Part shown: one piece after another, positions 52,487 through 64,000 of the stretch | Numbering within the stretch: the first letter of the stretch is position 1 | Layout: each line of letters starts with the position of its first letter | Assembly (NCBI RefSeq): GCF_042186555.1 | Contig: NC_133328.1 | Coordinates: 63,181,685 to 63,245,684, forward strand | Length of the DNA stretch: 64,000 nt | Direction: 5' to 3' | DNA from: Aquarana catesbeiana | Taxonomy: Eukaryota > Chordata > Amphibia > Anura > Ranidae | The notes under the pieces: generated by a model | Databases searched by the model: none | What the model saw: the letters and a program-made list of their open reading frames with translations, nothing else | Told to the model about the DNA's origin: nothing | Position numbers and translations under genes: made by a program

Positions 52487-55400
52487 CGTAGGGTACAGCA
52501 TTGCACAGACTAGGCACACTTTCACAGGGTCTCCCAAGATGCCATCGCATTTTGAGAGACCCGAACCTGGAACCGGTTACAGTTATAAAAGTTACAGTTA
52601 CAAAAAAAAAGTGTAAAAAAAAAAAAAAAAAAACACAAACAAAAATAAAAAAAAATAGTTGTCGTTTTATTGTTCTCTCTCTCTCTATTCTCTCTCTATT
52701 GTTCTGCTCTTTTTTACTGTATTCTATTCTGCAATGTTTTATTGTTATTATGTTTTATCATGTTTGCTTTTCAGGTATGCAATTTTTTATACTTTACCGT
52801 TTACTGTGCTTTATTGTTAACCATTTTTTTGTCTTCAGGTACGCCATTCACGACTTTGAGTGGTTATACCAGAAAGATGCCTGCAGGTTTAGGTATCATC
52901 TTGGTATCATTCTTTTCAGCCAGCGGTCGGCTTTCATGTAAAAGCAATCCTAGCGGCTAATTAGCCTCTAGACTGCCTTTACAAGCAGTGGGAGGGAATG
53001 CCCCCCCCCACCGTCTTACGTGTTTTTCTCTGGCTCTCCTGTCTCAACAGGGAACCTGAGAATGCAGCCGGTGATTCAGCCAGCTGACCATAGAGCTGAT
53101 CAGAGACCAGAGTGGCTCCAAACATCTCTATGGCCTAAAAAACCGGAAGCTACGAGCATTTTATGACTTAGATTTCGCCGGATGTAAACAGCGCCATTGG
53201 GAAATTGGGAAAGCATTTTATCACACCGATCTTGGTGTGGTCAGATGCTTTGAGGGCAGAGGAGAAATCTAGGGTCTAATAGACCTCAATTTTTTCAAAA
53301 AAGAGTACCTGTCACTACCTATTGCTATCATAGGGGATATTTACATTCCCTGAGATAACAATAAAAATTATTTAAAAAAAAATATGAAAGGAACAGTTTA
53401 AAAATAAGATAAAAAAGCAAAAAAATAATAAAGAAAAAAAAAAAAAAAAAGCACCCCTGTCCCCCCTGCTCTCGCGCTAAGGCGAACGCAAGCGTCGGTC
53501 TGGCGTCAAATGTAAACAGCAATTGCACCATGCATGTGAGGTATCACCGCGAAGGTCAGATCGAGGGCAGTAATTTTAGCAGTAGACCTCCTCTGTAAAT
53601 CTAAAGTGGTAACCTGTAAAGGCTTTTAAAGGCTTTTAAAAATGTATTAATTTTGTTGCCACTGCACGTTTGTGCGCAATTTTAAAGCATGTCATGTTTG
53701 GTATCCATGTACTCGGCCTAAGATCATCTTTTTTATTTCATCAAACATTTGGGCAATATAGTGTGTTTTAGTGCATTAAAATTTTAAAAAGTGTGTTTTT
53801 TCCACAAAAAATGCGTTTGAAAAATCGCTGCGCAATTACTGTGTGAAAAAAAAAAATGAAACACCCACCATTTTAATCTGTAGGGCATTTGCTTTAAAAT
53901 AATATATAATGTTTGGGGGTTCAAAGTAATTTTCTTGCAAAAAAAAATAATTTTTTCATGTAATCAAAAAGTGTCAGAAAGGGCTTTGTCTTCAAGTGGT
54001 TAGAAGAGTGGGTGATGTGTGACGTAAGCTTCTAAATGTTGTGCATAAAATGCCAGGACAGTTCAAACCCCCCCAAATGACCCCATTTTGGAAAGTAGAC
54101 ACCCCAAGCTATTTGCTGAGAGGCATGTCGAGTCCATGGAATATTTTATATTGTGACACAAGTTGCGGGAAAGAGACAAATTTTTTTTTTTTTTTTTGCA
54201 CAAAGTTGTCACTAAATGTTATATTGCTCAAACATGCCATGGGGATTTGTGAAATTACACCCCAAAATAAATTCTGTTGCTTCTCCTGAGTACGGGGATA
54301 CCACATGTGTGGGACTTTTTGGGAGCCTAGCCGCGCACGGGACCCCGAAAACCAAGAACCGCTTTCAGGCTTTCTAAGGCCGTAAATTTTTGATTTCACT
54401 CTTCACTGCCTATCACAGTTTCGGAGGCCATGGAATGCCCAGGTGGCACAAAACCCCCCCAAATGACCCAATTTTGGAAAGTAGACACCCCAAGCTATTT
54501 GCTGAGAGGTATAGTGAGTATTTTGCAGACCTCACTTTTTGTCACAAGGTTTTGAAAATTGAAAAAAGAAAAAAAAAAACAATTTTTTTCTGGTCTTTCT
54601 TCATTTTCAAAAACAAATGAGAGCTGCAAAATACTCACCATGCCTCTCAGCAAATAGCTTGGGGTGTCTACTTTCCAAAATGGGGTCATTTGGAGGGGGT
54701 TTGTGCCATCTTGGCATTTTATGGCCTTCAAAACTGTGATAGGTAGTGAGGAGTGAAATCAAAAATGTATGCCCTTAGAAATCCTGAAGGTGGTGCTGGG
54801 TTTTCGGGGCCCCGTACGCGGCTAGGCTCCCAAAAAGTGCCACACATGTGGTATCCCCGTACTCAGGAGAAGCAGCTGAATGTATTTTGGGGTGCAATTC
54901 CACATATGCCCATGGCCTATGTGAGCAATATATCATTTAGTGACAACTTTTTGTAAATTTTTTTTTTTTTGTTGTCATTATTCAATCACTTGGGACAAAA
55001 AAAATAAATATTCAATGGGCTCAACATGCCTCTCAGCAATTTCCTTGGGGTGTCTACTTTCCAAAATGGGGTCATTTGGGGGGGTTTTGTACTGCCCTGC
55101 CATTTTAGCACCTCAAGAAATGACATAGGCAGTCATAAACTAAAAGCTGTGTAAATTCCAGAAAATGTACCCTAGTTTGTAGACGCTATAACTTTTGCGC
55201 AAACCAATAAATATACGCTTATTGACATTTTTTTTACCAAAGACATGTGGCCGAATACATTTTGGCCTAAATGTATGACTAAAATTTAGTTTATTGGATT
55301 TTTTTTATAACAAAAAGTAGAAAATATCATTTTTTTTCAAAATTTTCAGTCTTTTTCCGTTTATAGCGCAAAAAATAAAAACGGCAGAGGTGATCAAATA

Positions 55401-55559
55401 CCATCAAAAGAAAGCTCTATTTGTGGGAAGAAAAGGACGCAAATTTCGTTTGGGTACAGCATTGCATGACCGCGCAATTAGCAGTTAAAGCGACGCAGTG
55501 CCGAATTGTAAAAAGTGCTCTGGTCAGGAAGGGGGTAAATCCTTCCGGGGCTGAAGTGG
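52487..55559 (+). other. piggyBac A right half, non-coding with inverted repeats
   Basis: Several copies of a segment with TTTTGGAAAGTAGACACCCC and GCTATTTGCTGAGAGGCAT, alternating in orientation (about 54080, 54470, 54640 and 55030), interspersed with poly-A/T runs. Short ORFs in these segments are repeated in both orientations and are not genes. No 300-base stretch here holds a supported gene. Confidence 0.75.
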
Positions 55560-55644
55560 TTAAGAAATCATATATAAAAAATATCTTTTAAAACCTAATT
55601 GCCTTACCCAAACTTAAACTGCTCCTGAAGGTCACAGACACATG

Positions 55645-55975
55645 CACAAAAATTAAAAAATCAAAATTGAAAAAAAAGCAAAAAATTATAGAAAAACAAA
55701 TATGGAAAAAATGGTGAAAAAATGAAAAAAAATGAAAAAAAAATGGGAAAAAGTGAAAGAAACAAATAAATATATAGAAATATAAAATAAAAATGAAAAT
55801 AAAAATATAAATAAAAATCACAATGATAATAAAAATAAAATTAAAAATAAAAAAAAATTAAAACAAAAATAAATGAAAATAAAAACAAAAATAAATGAAA
55901 ATAAAAATAAAATGAAATAGGAAAAAATAAATAAATAATAATAAAATAAATATATGAGATAAAATTATAAAAAAG
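55645..55975. repeat. A-rich low-complexity tract, PLE-1 copy 3
   Basis: Copy of the tract at 16495-16805 in PLE-1 copy 2, with small indels. Confidence 0.85.
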
Positions 55976-55983
55976 TGCAGGGA

Positions 55984-56410
55984 TCAATAATCTTCTATGA
56001 AGCAGTTCACATCTAGTTCCACGTTCATCCCTTGAGGTCTCATCGTATTTAATCTGAATATCCAGTAGGTTTCATTACGTGATACCTCTCTACACAAATT
56101 CAGATTTCTCCAGTCCTGTTCTATTCTATCAATAGCATAAAATTCGAGATGTTGTGGGTCTCTTTTATGTACATCCCTAAAGTGCTTTGAGACACTGTGG
56201 TGTTTGTACCCCTTTTTAATATTTCTCACATGTTCGCCTTTTCGAACAGACTAGGCTCTAGTTGTCTTACCTACATACTGGAGCCCACAACTGCTCTCCA
56301 GTACGTAGGCAACATGTGTGCTACCACATGTTATGAGCTTATCAATTTAAAATTCCTGTTTTGTTACGTAGGATTGGAATCCCTTGATTTTCCTATTTGT
56401 CTTATTTGTA
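55984..56410 (-). pseudogene. PLE-1 copy 3 GIY-YIG endonuclease domain
   Basis: C-terminal frame 56229-55984 (MRNIKKGYKHHSVSKHFRDV ... CFIEDY-stop) preceded by the GIY-YIG core in a neighbouring frame around 56300-56230. Compared with copy 2, the domain end is open, but the YVG/R...EH segment is frame-broken (GEHVRNIKKGYKHH is intact). Confidence 0.8.
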
Positions 56411-57445
56411 AGCCTACATGCTTTGCATTTCCCACATCTATAAAAACCTTTGTGGTTAAAAAAAGTTGTCATTCTTTTGGGGGGGGCAAGTACATTTTTC
56501 ACGATCATATCCCTTATTCTTTTTGCTCTTCTATAAATGAATGCTGGTTTTGGTGGAATGATTTTGCTCAAGTGTGGGTCATTGCAGATTATCGGCCAAT
56601 TCTTTTTCACAATCCCTTCTAGTATTCTGTATTGACTATTAAATCCTGTAATGAATGGGACCTTGTCTTTAGTTTTATTTGATCTGTTTTTACTTTGTAG
56701 TAAATCATTCCTATCCAGATGCCCAATTTGCTCTCTTATGTGTTCCAACTCTTTCCTCTCATAACCTTTATCCACGAACCTCTCAGTTAGGATCCCTGTT
56801 TGTTCCTGGTAGTCTGCCATCAAATCACAATTACGCTTAATTCTGATAAACTGTTCCTTGGGTATTGCTCTCTTCCATTGCGGATGATGGCAGATACTAA
56901 ACGGAATATATCTGTTTCGATTGGTTTCCTTAAAATGTTTTCTAGTGTTTAGTCTGTCTCTGTTCTTGAATATCTCCAGGTCCAAAAAAATGTATGCTCT
57001 CATGATGTGCATTTACTGTGAATTTGATACCATACTGGTTCGCACCCATATACTGAACAAATTCATTTCGTTTCTCCCGACTGCCTTCCAGAAAATCAGG
57101 ATATCTTCTATAAATCTTTTATAGATTTTTATGTGTGGCAAACATTTTCCAAATATCTCCTCCTCCTCCCACTTATTCAGGAAAATGTTGGCCACACTTG
57201 GGGCATATTTATTCCCCATGCCAACCCCCTTAATCTGTCAGTAGAATTTGTGGTTATTCCAGAAAAACATTGTTTCCCATGGCCATCCTCAATCCTTCTA
57301 GGACAAATCTTCTCTGCTTTAATCTCAGGTTGGAAAAATGTCTCATGGACCATGCCACTGCCGCTAATGCGTCTGTTTGTTTGATATTGGTATACGACTC
57401 CACATCAATTGTAACCAGCAGCGTGGAGTCATTCACGTTTCCTGT
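56347..57445 (-). pseudogene. PLE-1 copy 3 reverse transcriptase C-terminal half
   Basis: Frames 57436-57254 (VTIDVESYTNIKQTDALAAV, motif A), 57219-57013 (MGNKYAPSVANIFLNKWEEE...YKRFIEDILIFW) and 57012-56347 (thumb and Cys-rich linker GFYRCGKCKACR). The catalytic IDD of copy 2 is IED here, so the RT is inactivated at the active site. The frame is cut at 57446 by piggyBac derivative B. Confidence 0.87.
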
Positions 57446-57449
57446 TTAA

Positions 57450-60400
57450 CCACTTGAGCCCCGGACCATTATGCTGCCTAAGGACCAGAGGTCTTTTTCC
57501 AATTTGGCACTGCGTCGCTTTAACTGATAATTGCGCGGTCATGCAATGCTGTACCCAAACGAAATTTGCGTCCTTTTCTTCCCACAAATAGAGCTTTCTT
57601 TTGATGGTATTTGATCACCTCTGCAGTTTTTATTTTGTGGCGCTATAAACGGAAAAAGACCGAAAATTTTGAAAAAAAATGATATTTTCTACTTTTTGTT
57701 ATAAAAAAAATCCAATAAACTAAATTTTAGTCATACATTTAGGCCAAAATGTATTCGGCCACATGTCTTTGGTAAAAAAAATGTCAATAAGCATATATTT
57801 ATTGGTTTGCGCAAAAGTTATAGCGTCTACAAACTAGGGTACATTTTCTGTAATTTACACAGCTTTTAGTTTATGACTGCCTATGTCATTTCTTGAGGTG
57901 CTAAAATGGCAGGGCAGTACAAAACCCCCCCAAATGACCCCATTTTGGAAAGTAGACACCCCAAGGAAATTGCTGAGAGGCATGTTGAATCCATTGAATA
58001 TTTATTTTTTTTGTCCCAAGTGATTGAATAATGACAAAAAAAAAAAAAAAATATATATATTTACAAAAAGTTGTCACTAAATGATATATTGCTCACACAG
58101 GCAATGGGCCTATGTGGAATTGCACCCCAAAATACATTCAGCTGCTTCTCCTGAGTATGGGGATACCACACGTGTGGGACTTTTTGGGAGCTTAGCCGCG
58201 TACGGGGCCCCGAAAACCAAGCACCGCCTTCAGGATTTCTAAGGGTGTAAATTTTTGATTTCACTCTTCACTGCCTATCACAGTTTCGGAGGCCATGGAA
58301 TGCCCAGGTGGCACAAAACCCCCCCAAATGACCCCATTTTGGAAAGTAGACACCCCAAGCTATTTGCTGAGAGGCATATTGAGTCCATGGAATATTTTAT
58401 ATTTTGACACAAGTTGCGGGAAAGTGACACTTTTTTTTTTTTGTTTTTGCACAAAGTTGTCACTAAATGATATATTGCTCACATAGGCCATGGGCTATGT
58501 GGAATTGCACCCCAAAATACATTTAGCTGCTTCTCCTGAGTATGGGGATACCACATGTGTGGGACTTTTTGGGAGCCTAGCCGCGTACGGGGCCCCGAAA
58601 ACCAAGCACCGCCTTCAGGATTTCTAAGGGTGAAAATTTTTGATTTCACTCTTCACTGCCTATCACAGTTTCGGAGGCCATGGAATGCCCAGGTGGCACA
58701 AAACCCCCCCAAATGACCCCATTTTGTAAAGTAGACACCCCAAGCTATTTGCTGAGAGGCATGGTGAGTATTTTGCAGCTCTCATTTGTTTTTAAAAATG
58801 AAGAAAGACAAGAAAAAACTTTTTTTTTTTTCTTTTTTCAATTTTCAAAACTTTGTGACAAAAAGTGAGGTCTGCAAAATACTCACTATACCTCTCAGCA
58901 AATAGCTTTGGGTGTCTACTTTCCAAAATGGGGTCATTTGGGGGGGTTTTGTGCCACCTGGGTATTCCATGGCCTCCGAAACTGTGATAGGCAGTGAAGA
59001 GTGAAATCAAAAATTCACGCCCTTAGAAAGCCTGAAGGCGGTGCTTGGTTTTCGGGGTCCCGTACGCGGCTAGGCTCCCAAAAAGTCTCACACATGTGGT
59101 ATCCCCGTACTCAGGAGAAGCAGCAGAATGTATTTTGGGGTGTAATTTCACATATTCCCATGGCATGTTTGAGCAATATATCATTTAGTGACAACTTTGT
59201 GCAAAAAAAAAAAAAAAAAAAATTTGTCTCTTTCCCGCAACTTGTGTCGCAATATAAAATATTCCATGGACTCGACATGCCTCTCAGCAAATAGCTTGGG
59301 GTGTCTACTTTCCAAAATGGGGTCATTTGGGGGGGTTTTGAACTGTCCTGGCATTTTATGCACAACATTTAGAAGCTTATGTCACACATCACCAACTCTT
59401 CTAACCACTTGAAGACAAAGCCCTTTCTGACACTCATTGTTTACATGAAAAAGTTTTTTTTTTTTTGCAAAAAAATTACTTTGAACCCCCAAACATTATA
59501 TATTTTTTAAAGCAAATGCCCTACAGATTAAAATGGTGGGTGTTTCATTTTTTTTTTTCACACAGTATTTGCGCAGCGATTTTTCAAACGCATTTTTTGG
59601 GGAAAAAACACACTTTTTTAAATTTTAATGCACTAAAACACACTATATTGCCCAAATGTTTGATGAAATAAAAAAGTTGATCTTAGGCCGAGTACATGGA
59701 TACCAAACATGACATGCTTTAAAATTGCGCACAAACGTGCAGTGGCAACAAAATAAATACATTTTTAAAAGCCTTTAAAAGCCTTTACAGGTTACCACTT
59801 TAGATTTACAGAGGAGGTCTACTGAAAAAATTACTGCCCTCGATCTGACCTTCGCGGCGATACCTCACATGCATGGTGCAATTGCTGTTTACGTTTGACG
59901 ACAGACCGCCGCTTGCGTTCGCCTTAGCGCGAGAGCAGGGGGCGACAGGGGTGCTTTTTTTTTTTTTTTTCTTTATTATTTTTTTGCTTTTTTATCTTAT
60001 TTTTAAACTGTTCCTTTCATTTTTTTTTTTTTTTAATCATTTTTATTGTTATCTCGGGGAATGTAAATATCCCCTATGATAGCAATAGGTAGTGACAGGT
60101 ACTCTTTTTTGAAAAAATTGGGGTCTATTAGACCCTAGATCTCATCTCTGCCCTCAAAGCATCTGATGACACCAAGATCGGTGTGATAAAATGCTTCCCC
60201 AATGGCGCTATTTACATCCGGCGAAATCTAAGTCATAAAATGCTCGTAGCTTCCGGTTTCTTAGGCCATAGAGATGTTTGGAGCCACTCTGGTCTCTGAT
60301 CAGCTCTATGGTCAGCTGGCTGAATCACCGGCTGCATTCTCAGGTTCCCTGTTGAGACAGGAGAGCCAGAGAAAAACACGGAAGACATGGGGGGGGGGCT

Positions 60401-60900
60401 TTCCCTCCCACGGCTTGTAAAAGCAGTCTAGAGGCTAATTAGCCACTAGGATTGCTTTTACATGAAAGCCGACCGCTGGCTGAAAAGAATGATACCAAGA
60501 TGATACCTAAACCTGCAGGCATCATTCTGGTATAACCATTCAAAGTCGTGAATGGCGTACCTGAAGACAAAAAAATGGTTAACAATAAAGCACAGTAAAC
60601 GGTAAAGTATAAAAAATTGCATACCTGAAAAGCAAACATGATAAAACATAATAACAATAAAACATTGCAGAATAGAATACAGTAAAAAAGAGCAGAACAA
60701 GAGAGAGAGAATAGAGAGAGAGAGAACAATAAAACGACAACTATTTTTTTTTATTTTATATATATATTTTTTTTTTTACACTTTTTTTGTAACTAACTTT
60801 TATAACTGTAACCGGTTCCAGGTTCGGGTCTCTCAAAATGCGATGGCATCTTGGGAGACCCTGTGAAAGTGTGCCTAGTCTGTGCAATGCTGTACCCTAC
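57450..60900 (-). other. piggyBac B non-coding half
   Basis: Counterpart of 52487-55559: repeated, alternating-orientation segments with GAAAGTAGACACCCCAAGC (about 57945, 58340, 58725, 58915 and 59300). It has one more segment than A, which accounts for most of the length difference. No gene supported. Confidence 0.7.
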
Positions 60901-60901
60901 G

Positions 60902-61310
60902 CTAATACTCAACTAATGAATGGTAGCGTTCAAAACATTCACCAATGCAAAGACCAGGATTGTCAGGACAGAAGGGACAATAATAGCGGGTGTCACGCCT
61001 ATATTCGCGCTTGCTGCAGACAGGACATCTTTTTTGGGGGGGTTCGCTGGGTAGGGGTACTCGGGAGGACATAAAGAAAATGCCTCTCATGCAGTCGACT
61101 GCATTTGGTTGGGGATGTGAATGGGGGAAGTACGGGCGCTGCAGAAGCGGTGGGTTCCCAATTAGGATTGGCGAATGCAGCAGGAAGGGCACTATGGGCA
61201 CGACGGGCCTGTGTTTGTCTTCTTGGTGGCAGCGGGACACTACTTGTGCTTGCCACCTCACCAGCTTGAACTGCACTTATGGGACTCGCCACGTCACCAA
61301 GTGTTACTGC
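60902..61310 (-). pseudogene. piggyBac B transposase remnant
   Basis: Minus-strand frames 61292-60999 (N-terminal piggyBac segment ALPAAFANPNWEPTASAAPV) and 61276-60902 (C-terminal KRCPVCSKREYRRDTRYYCP with PGLCIGECFERYH). Same N-to-C fusion without a catalytic core as in A. Here the Cys in GLCIGEC is kept; A has Tyr. Confidence 0.8.
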
Positions 61311-61389
61311 AGTGCTGGTTTGACTACGACCGGGGTGTACTAGGCCGCTGGCGCTTGCCAGTTCAATAAAAAGCTACCAAAAAAACTGT

Positions 61390-62945
61390 TAGCGATCGCA
61401 GGGATCAGGCCTGACTCTGCGAATGCTGCAGTTATGCGTTAAGTGTTTTGTAAGTGACAGTGATCGATCGATACTGCACTTGGGTGGGCTGGGCCGGGCG
61501 GAGGGGCAAAACGCAGGTGCTAGCAGGTATCTGGGCTGATCCCGCTAACACTGCGTTTTTGGGAACCCTAAACTGCTGAGGACGCCAGTATAGATCTGAT
61601 CGGATCAGATATTGGTCCGATCACATACTATACCACTAAGGGAGCTGTACGGTGCGTGCGTGGGTGTTAGCGCTACTGGCGCTAACCTGACGCTGCCTGG
61701 GGCTGGTGCTTGCCAGTTCACCAAAATGCTACCAAAAAAACTGTTAGCGATCGCAGGGATCAGGCCTGACTCTGCGAACGCTGCAGTTATGCGTTTAGTG
61801 TTTTGTAAGTGACAGTGATCGATCGATACTGCACTTGGGTGGGCTGGGCGGAGGGGCAAAACGCAGGTGCTAGCAGGTATCTGGGCTGATCCCGCTAACA
61901 CTGCGTTTTTGGGAACCCTAAACTGCTGGGGACGCTAGTATAGATCTGATCGGATCAGATATTGATCCGTACAGATACTATACCACTAAGGGAGGTGTAT
62001 GCTGCGTGCATGGGTGTTAGCGGTACTGGCGCTAATCTGACGCTGCCTGGGGCGACGCATATCACCGCCGGGCGATCAGGGGGCTAAACCTTTATTCGGT
62101 AATAAACGGCGGGTGCCCTGACACTATAAAAAATAAACAAACTAACCAGCGTCACCCGTAACAGTTATACAGTGATCAGTGGTGAAAGGGTTAACTAGGG
62201 GGCAATCAAGGGGTTAAAACTTTTATTCGGTAGTATATGGGGGTCCCTGTCGCTAGAAAACGCTGACGGCGAACCTAAATATTTAGGTCCCTAACTAGCG
62301 TCACCAGCGACACTAATACAGCGATCAGAAAAATGATCGCTTAGCGACACTGGTGACAGGGGGTGATCAAGGGGTTAAAACTTTATTAGGGGGGTTAGGG
62401 GGGTATCCTAGACCTAAAGGGGGGTAATACTAACTGTCCCAACACTGTAACTGTCACAAACTGACACCAATGCAGTAATCAGAAGAAAAAAAAAAAAAAA
62501 AAACTGCTGGTGTCAGTTTGTGACAGGGGGGGGGTGATTGGGGGGGGATCGGGGGGCGATCGGGGGGGGGATCGGGGTGTTTAGTGTGCCTGGCATGTTC
62601 TACTGTGTGTGTGTAGTGTTGTGCACTCACATACCTGTCTTCTCTCCTCGGGCCGGAACGGAAATTACCGAGCCGAGGAGAGATGACATCATTTCCTTTG
62701 CTGCTGTTTAGCATACAGCAGCAAAGGAATGATGTGATTGGCTGGCGGCGATCGCGAGGGGGGGGCAACGAACGGATGGCCTCCCCCTCACCTCTGATCG
62801 CCGCTGGACAAAAGACGACCGCCTCGGGCACCGGGGGGGGTCCGATCGGACCCCCCACCCGCGGAAGGCAAATCACGTATATGTACGTGATTTTGCCTGT
62901 CCGTGCCACCTTGCCGACGTAAATCGGCGTGAGGCGGTCGTCAAG
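61390..62945 (-). other. piggyBac B 5' region with tandem repeat and G-tracts
   Basis: Holds the ~361-bp tandem duplication, alternating TTAACCCC/GTCACCAGCG segments, the poly-G tracts (about 62525-62577) and the terminal hairpin region (ACGTATATGTACGTG near 62875). No gene. Confidence 0.7.
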
Positions 62946-62952
62946 TGGTTAA

Positions 62953-63334
62953 GCAGTTGGATGACATCTTTACTATCTTTGATAAAGGCCTGTCCCTTTC
63001 CTGCCAAGAGCTGGAGAAACACATCCAGATACTCACCAGGTCTGGAATGGACAGACCCTATCCCACTGATTATGGGCCTTCCTGGTGGTTTAGTTTTATG
63101 TTTGTGGACTTTTGGGACTTGGTGTATGACCTACCTTCTTTTTTGTTTAATATTCTATCTGCAGTGCCTTTGTTTAAAAATTCTTTCAATTTATGTTTAA
63201 ATTCTTTGTTCGGTTTCTTTTTTAATAGTTGGTATGCTGTATCCTTAACCAGCCTCTCTTAACTCTACTCCATAATCCTCTTTGGTCAGGACCACCAACC
63301 CTCCCCCCTTTTCCGCAGGTCTTATCACTATGTA
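62953..63334 (-). pseudogene. PLE-1 copy 3 reverse transcriptase N-terminal half
   Basis: Minus strand reads IRPAEKGGGLVVLTKEDYG-type sequence (63320-63270), PGRPIISGIGSVHSRPGEYLD and SFIKDSKDVIQLL up to the TTAA of piggyBac B. The DKGG of copy 2 reads EKGG here. Confidence 0.8.
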
Positions 63335-63955
63335 CCGTATTTATCGGTGTATAACACGCACAGGCATATAACACACACCTCAATTTTAGGAGGGAAGATT
63401 AAGGAAAAAAACTTACATTTTTAATAAAGAACTTTGAAGCAAAATTAAGGTCACAGCTTATCAATGCACCCTGCTCACTGCCCAACTGCAGCCTCCAAAT
63501 TGCCCAACAATGCAGCTTGTTCAGTGCCCATCTGCAGCATATAAATTGACCAACAATGCAGCCTGTTCAGTGCCCATCTGCAGCCTCACCTTTCCCATCA
63601 TTGCAGCCTCGCCAGTGTTGGATTATTCCTGCTGTCTTCAAAGGAAGAGGAGGAGCGAGCACCGCTGAATTACACAGAGCTGCGATCTCCTGTGTACGTG
63701 GCGCTCTGTCACCCACAGCCACGCCTCCTGGCCCTGCTCATATGATAGACAGAGCAGTGGCCCAATGCGGGGCTAGGAGGTGTGGCTATGAGTGACGGAG
63801 CATCAGGTACACAGGAGATTGCGGCTCTATTTAATTCAGTGGCGCTCGCTCCTCTTCCCTCAGAGACAACAGGGATCAGTGTATAACACGCACCCACGAT
63901 CTTCCCCTGATTTTAAGGGGGAAAAAAAGTGCGTGTTATACACCAATAAATATGG
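63335..63955. mobile_element. TA-flanked MITE in PLE-1 copy 3
   Basis: 621 bases, same sequence and same target TA (63333-63334 and 63956-63957) as 19068-19689 in copy 2. The insertion site is identical to the base. Confidence 0.9.
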
Positions 63956-64000
63956 TATTTCTTTTCTCAAGCTTTCTTATTCCCTGCCATACTCTGTCTG

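Larger units (their letters stand above)
50482..55559 (+). mobile_element. piggyBac derivative A (catalytic domain deleted)
   Basis: Flanked by TTAA at 50478-50481 and 55560-55563; the ends are CCACTTGCCGACCGCC and GGGGCTGAAGTGG. PLE-1 copy 2 has the empty site ATCTTCGTTAAGAAATC (16409-16425). Contents from the left: subterminal hairpins with ACGTACC, poly-C tracts, a ~361-bp tandem repeat, a fused transposase remnant, and a long right part with repeated inverted segments. About 5.1 kb. Confidence 0.92.
57450..62948 (-). mobile_element. piggyBac derivative B (inverted relative to A)
   Basis: Flanked by TTAA at 57446-57449 and 62949-62952; ends CCACTTGAGCCCCGGACC and GGCGGTCGTCAAGTGG. The empty site is CCTGTTTAAGCAGTTGG in PLE-1 copy 2 (18690-18706). 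Same family as A, read in the opposite direction, about 5.5 kb. It interrupts the RT between GRPIISG and motif A. Confidence 0.92.
49556..64000 (-). mobile_element. Penelope-like retroelement PLE-1, copy 3
   Basis: Homologous to copy 2 from CCTCAACATATATG (about 49558) onward. The pieces are 49556-50477, 55560-57445 and 62953-64000, separated by two piggyBac derivatives. It lacks the Harbinger MITE of copy 2 but has the same TA-flanked MITE. The N-terminal part runs off the right edge. Confidence 0.87.

Noticed and set aside
54041..59412. Repeated short ORFs with GGTKPPQMTPFWKVDTPSYLL-type sequence
   Set aside because: They occur on both strands in alternating copies of one non-coding repeat in the piggyBac derivatives, so they are not a gene family.
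1..64000. Host protein-coding gene, tRNA or rRNA
   Set aside because: All convincing coding signals trace to transposable elements. No tRNA A/B box pair with cloverleaf or rRNA segment was recognised by eye; a tRNAscan or protein search would settle it.

Overview
This 64-kb window looks like repeat-dense intergenic or heterochromatic DNA from a vertebrate. An anuran amphibian with a large genome is my best guess, inferred from the mix of L1, Penelope-like (PLE), piggyBac, PIF/Harbinger and LTR families and their terminal sequences; I could not run a search. I found no host single-copy gene, rRNA, tRNA or CRISPR array. Almost every base belongs to a transposable element or satellite. Because several repeats occur twice, one with and one without an insertion, target sites, target-site duplications (TSDs) and insertion order can be read directly.

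Layout. 1-6202: a near full-length L1 on the minus strand (ORF1 intact, ORF2 broken), inserted into the transposase gene of a piggyBac element (6203-8245). That piggyBac had itself inserted at a TTAA in the N-terminal coding region of a Penelope-like element (PLE-1 copy 1, 8250-8475). 8476-15490: a module lying 5' of PLE-1 copy 1, made of a ~60-bp tandem repeat, a GC-rich block, a 31-bp satellite split by a 1.26-kb palindrome, a CRE/TATA promoter-like block and dispersed repeats. 15491-20120: PLE-1 copy 2 (minus), carrying a 405-bp Harbinger MITE and a 622-bp TA-flanked MITE. 20121-33391: the same 5' module again, here broken by an LTR retroelement (23093-30704), whose 3' LTR holds a second nested LTR retroelement (25555-30346), and by a solo LTR (31822-32632).

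33407-48811: a block flanked by a 15-bp direct repeat. It holds two copies of a second Penelope-like element (PLE-2) joined head to head as a palindrome of about 2.8-kb arms. The right arm contains a 7.9-kb PIF/Harbinger transposon (40592-48500) with TTA TSDs. 49023-49424: another Harbinger MITE. 49556-64000: PLE-1 copy 3 (minus), invaded by two piggyBac derivatives (50482-55559 and 57450-62948) in opposite orientation; PLE-1 copy 2 shows both empty TTAA sites.

The most interesting locus is the 7.9-kb Harbinger element. Besides the expected HARBI1-type transposase (broken by a frameshift and a solo LTR) and a three-exon Myb/SANT-like DNA-binding gene on the opposite strand, it carries a third spliced gene encoding an intact MADF-domain protein. 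The MADF gene and the Myb-like gene diverge from a ~290-bp GC-box/NRF1-like/TATA promoter. An inverted copy of part of the MADF exon lies directly after that gene. If all of this belongs to one transposon, it is a three-gene Harbinger with two different DNA-binding accessory proteins. Other notable points are a hammerhead-ribozyme-like fold conserved in PLE-1, a MITE shared by two PLE-1 copies at the same base, and a non-autonomous LTR element encoding a long repetitive Val/Pro/Gln-rich protein.
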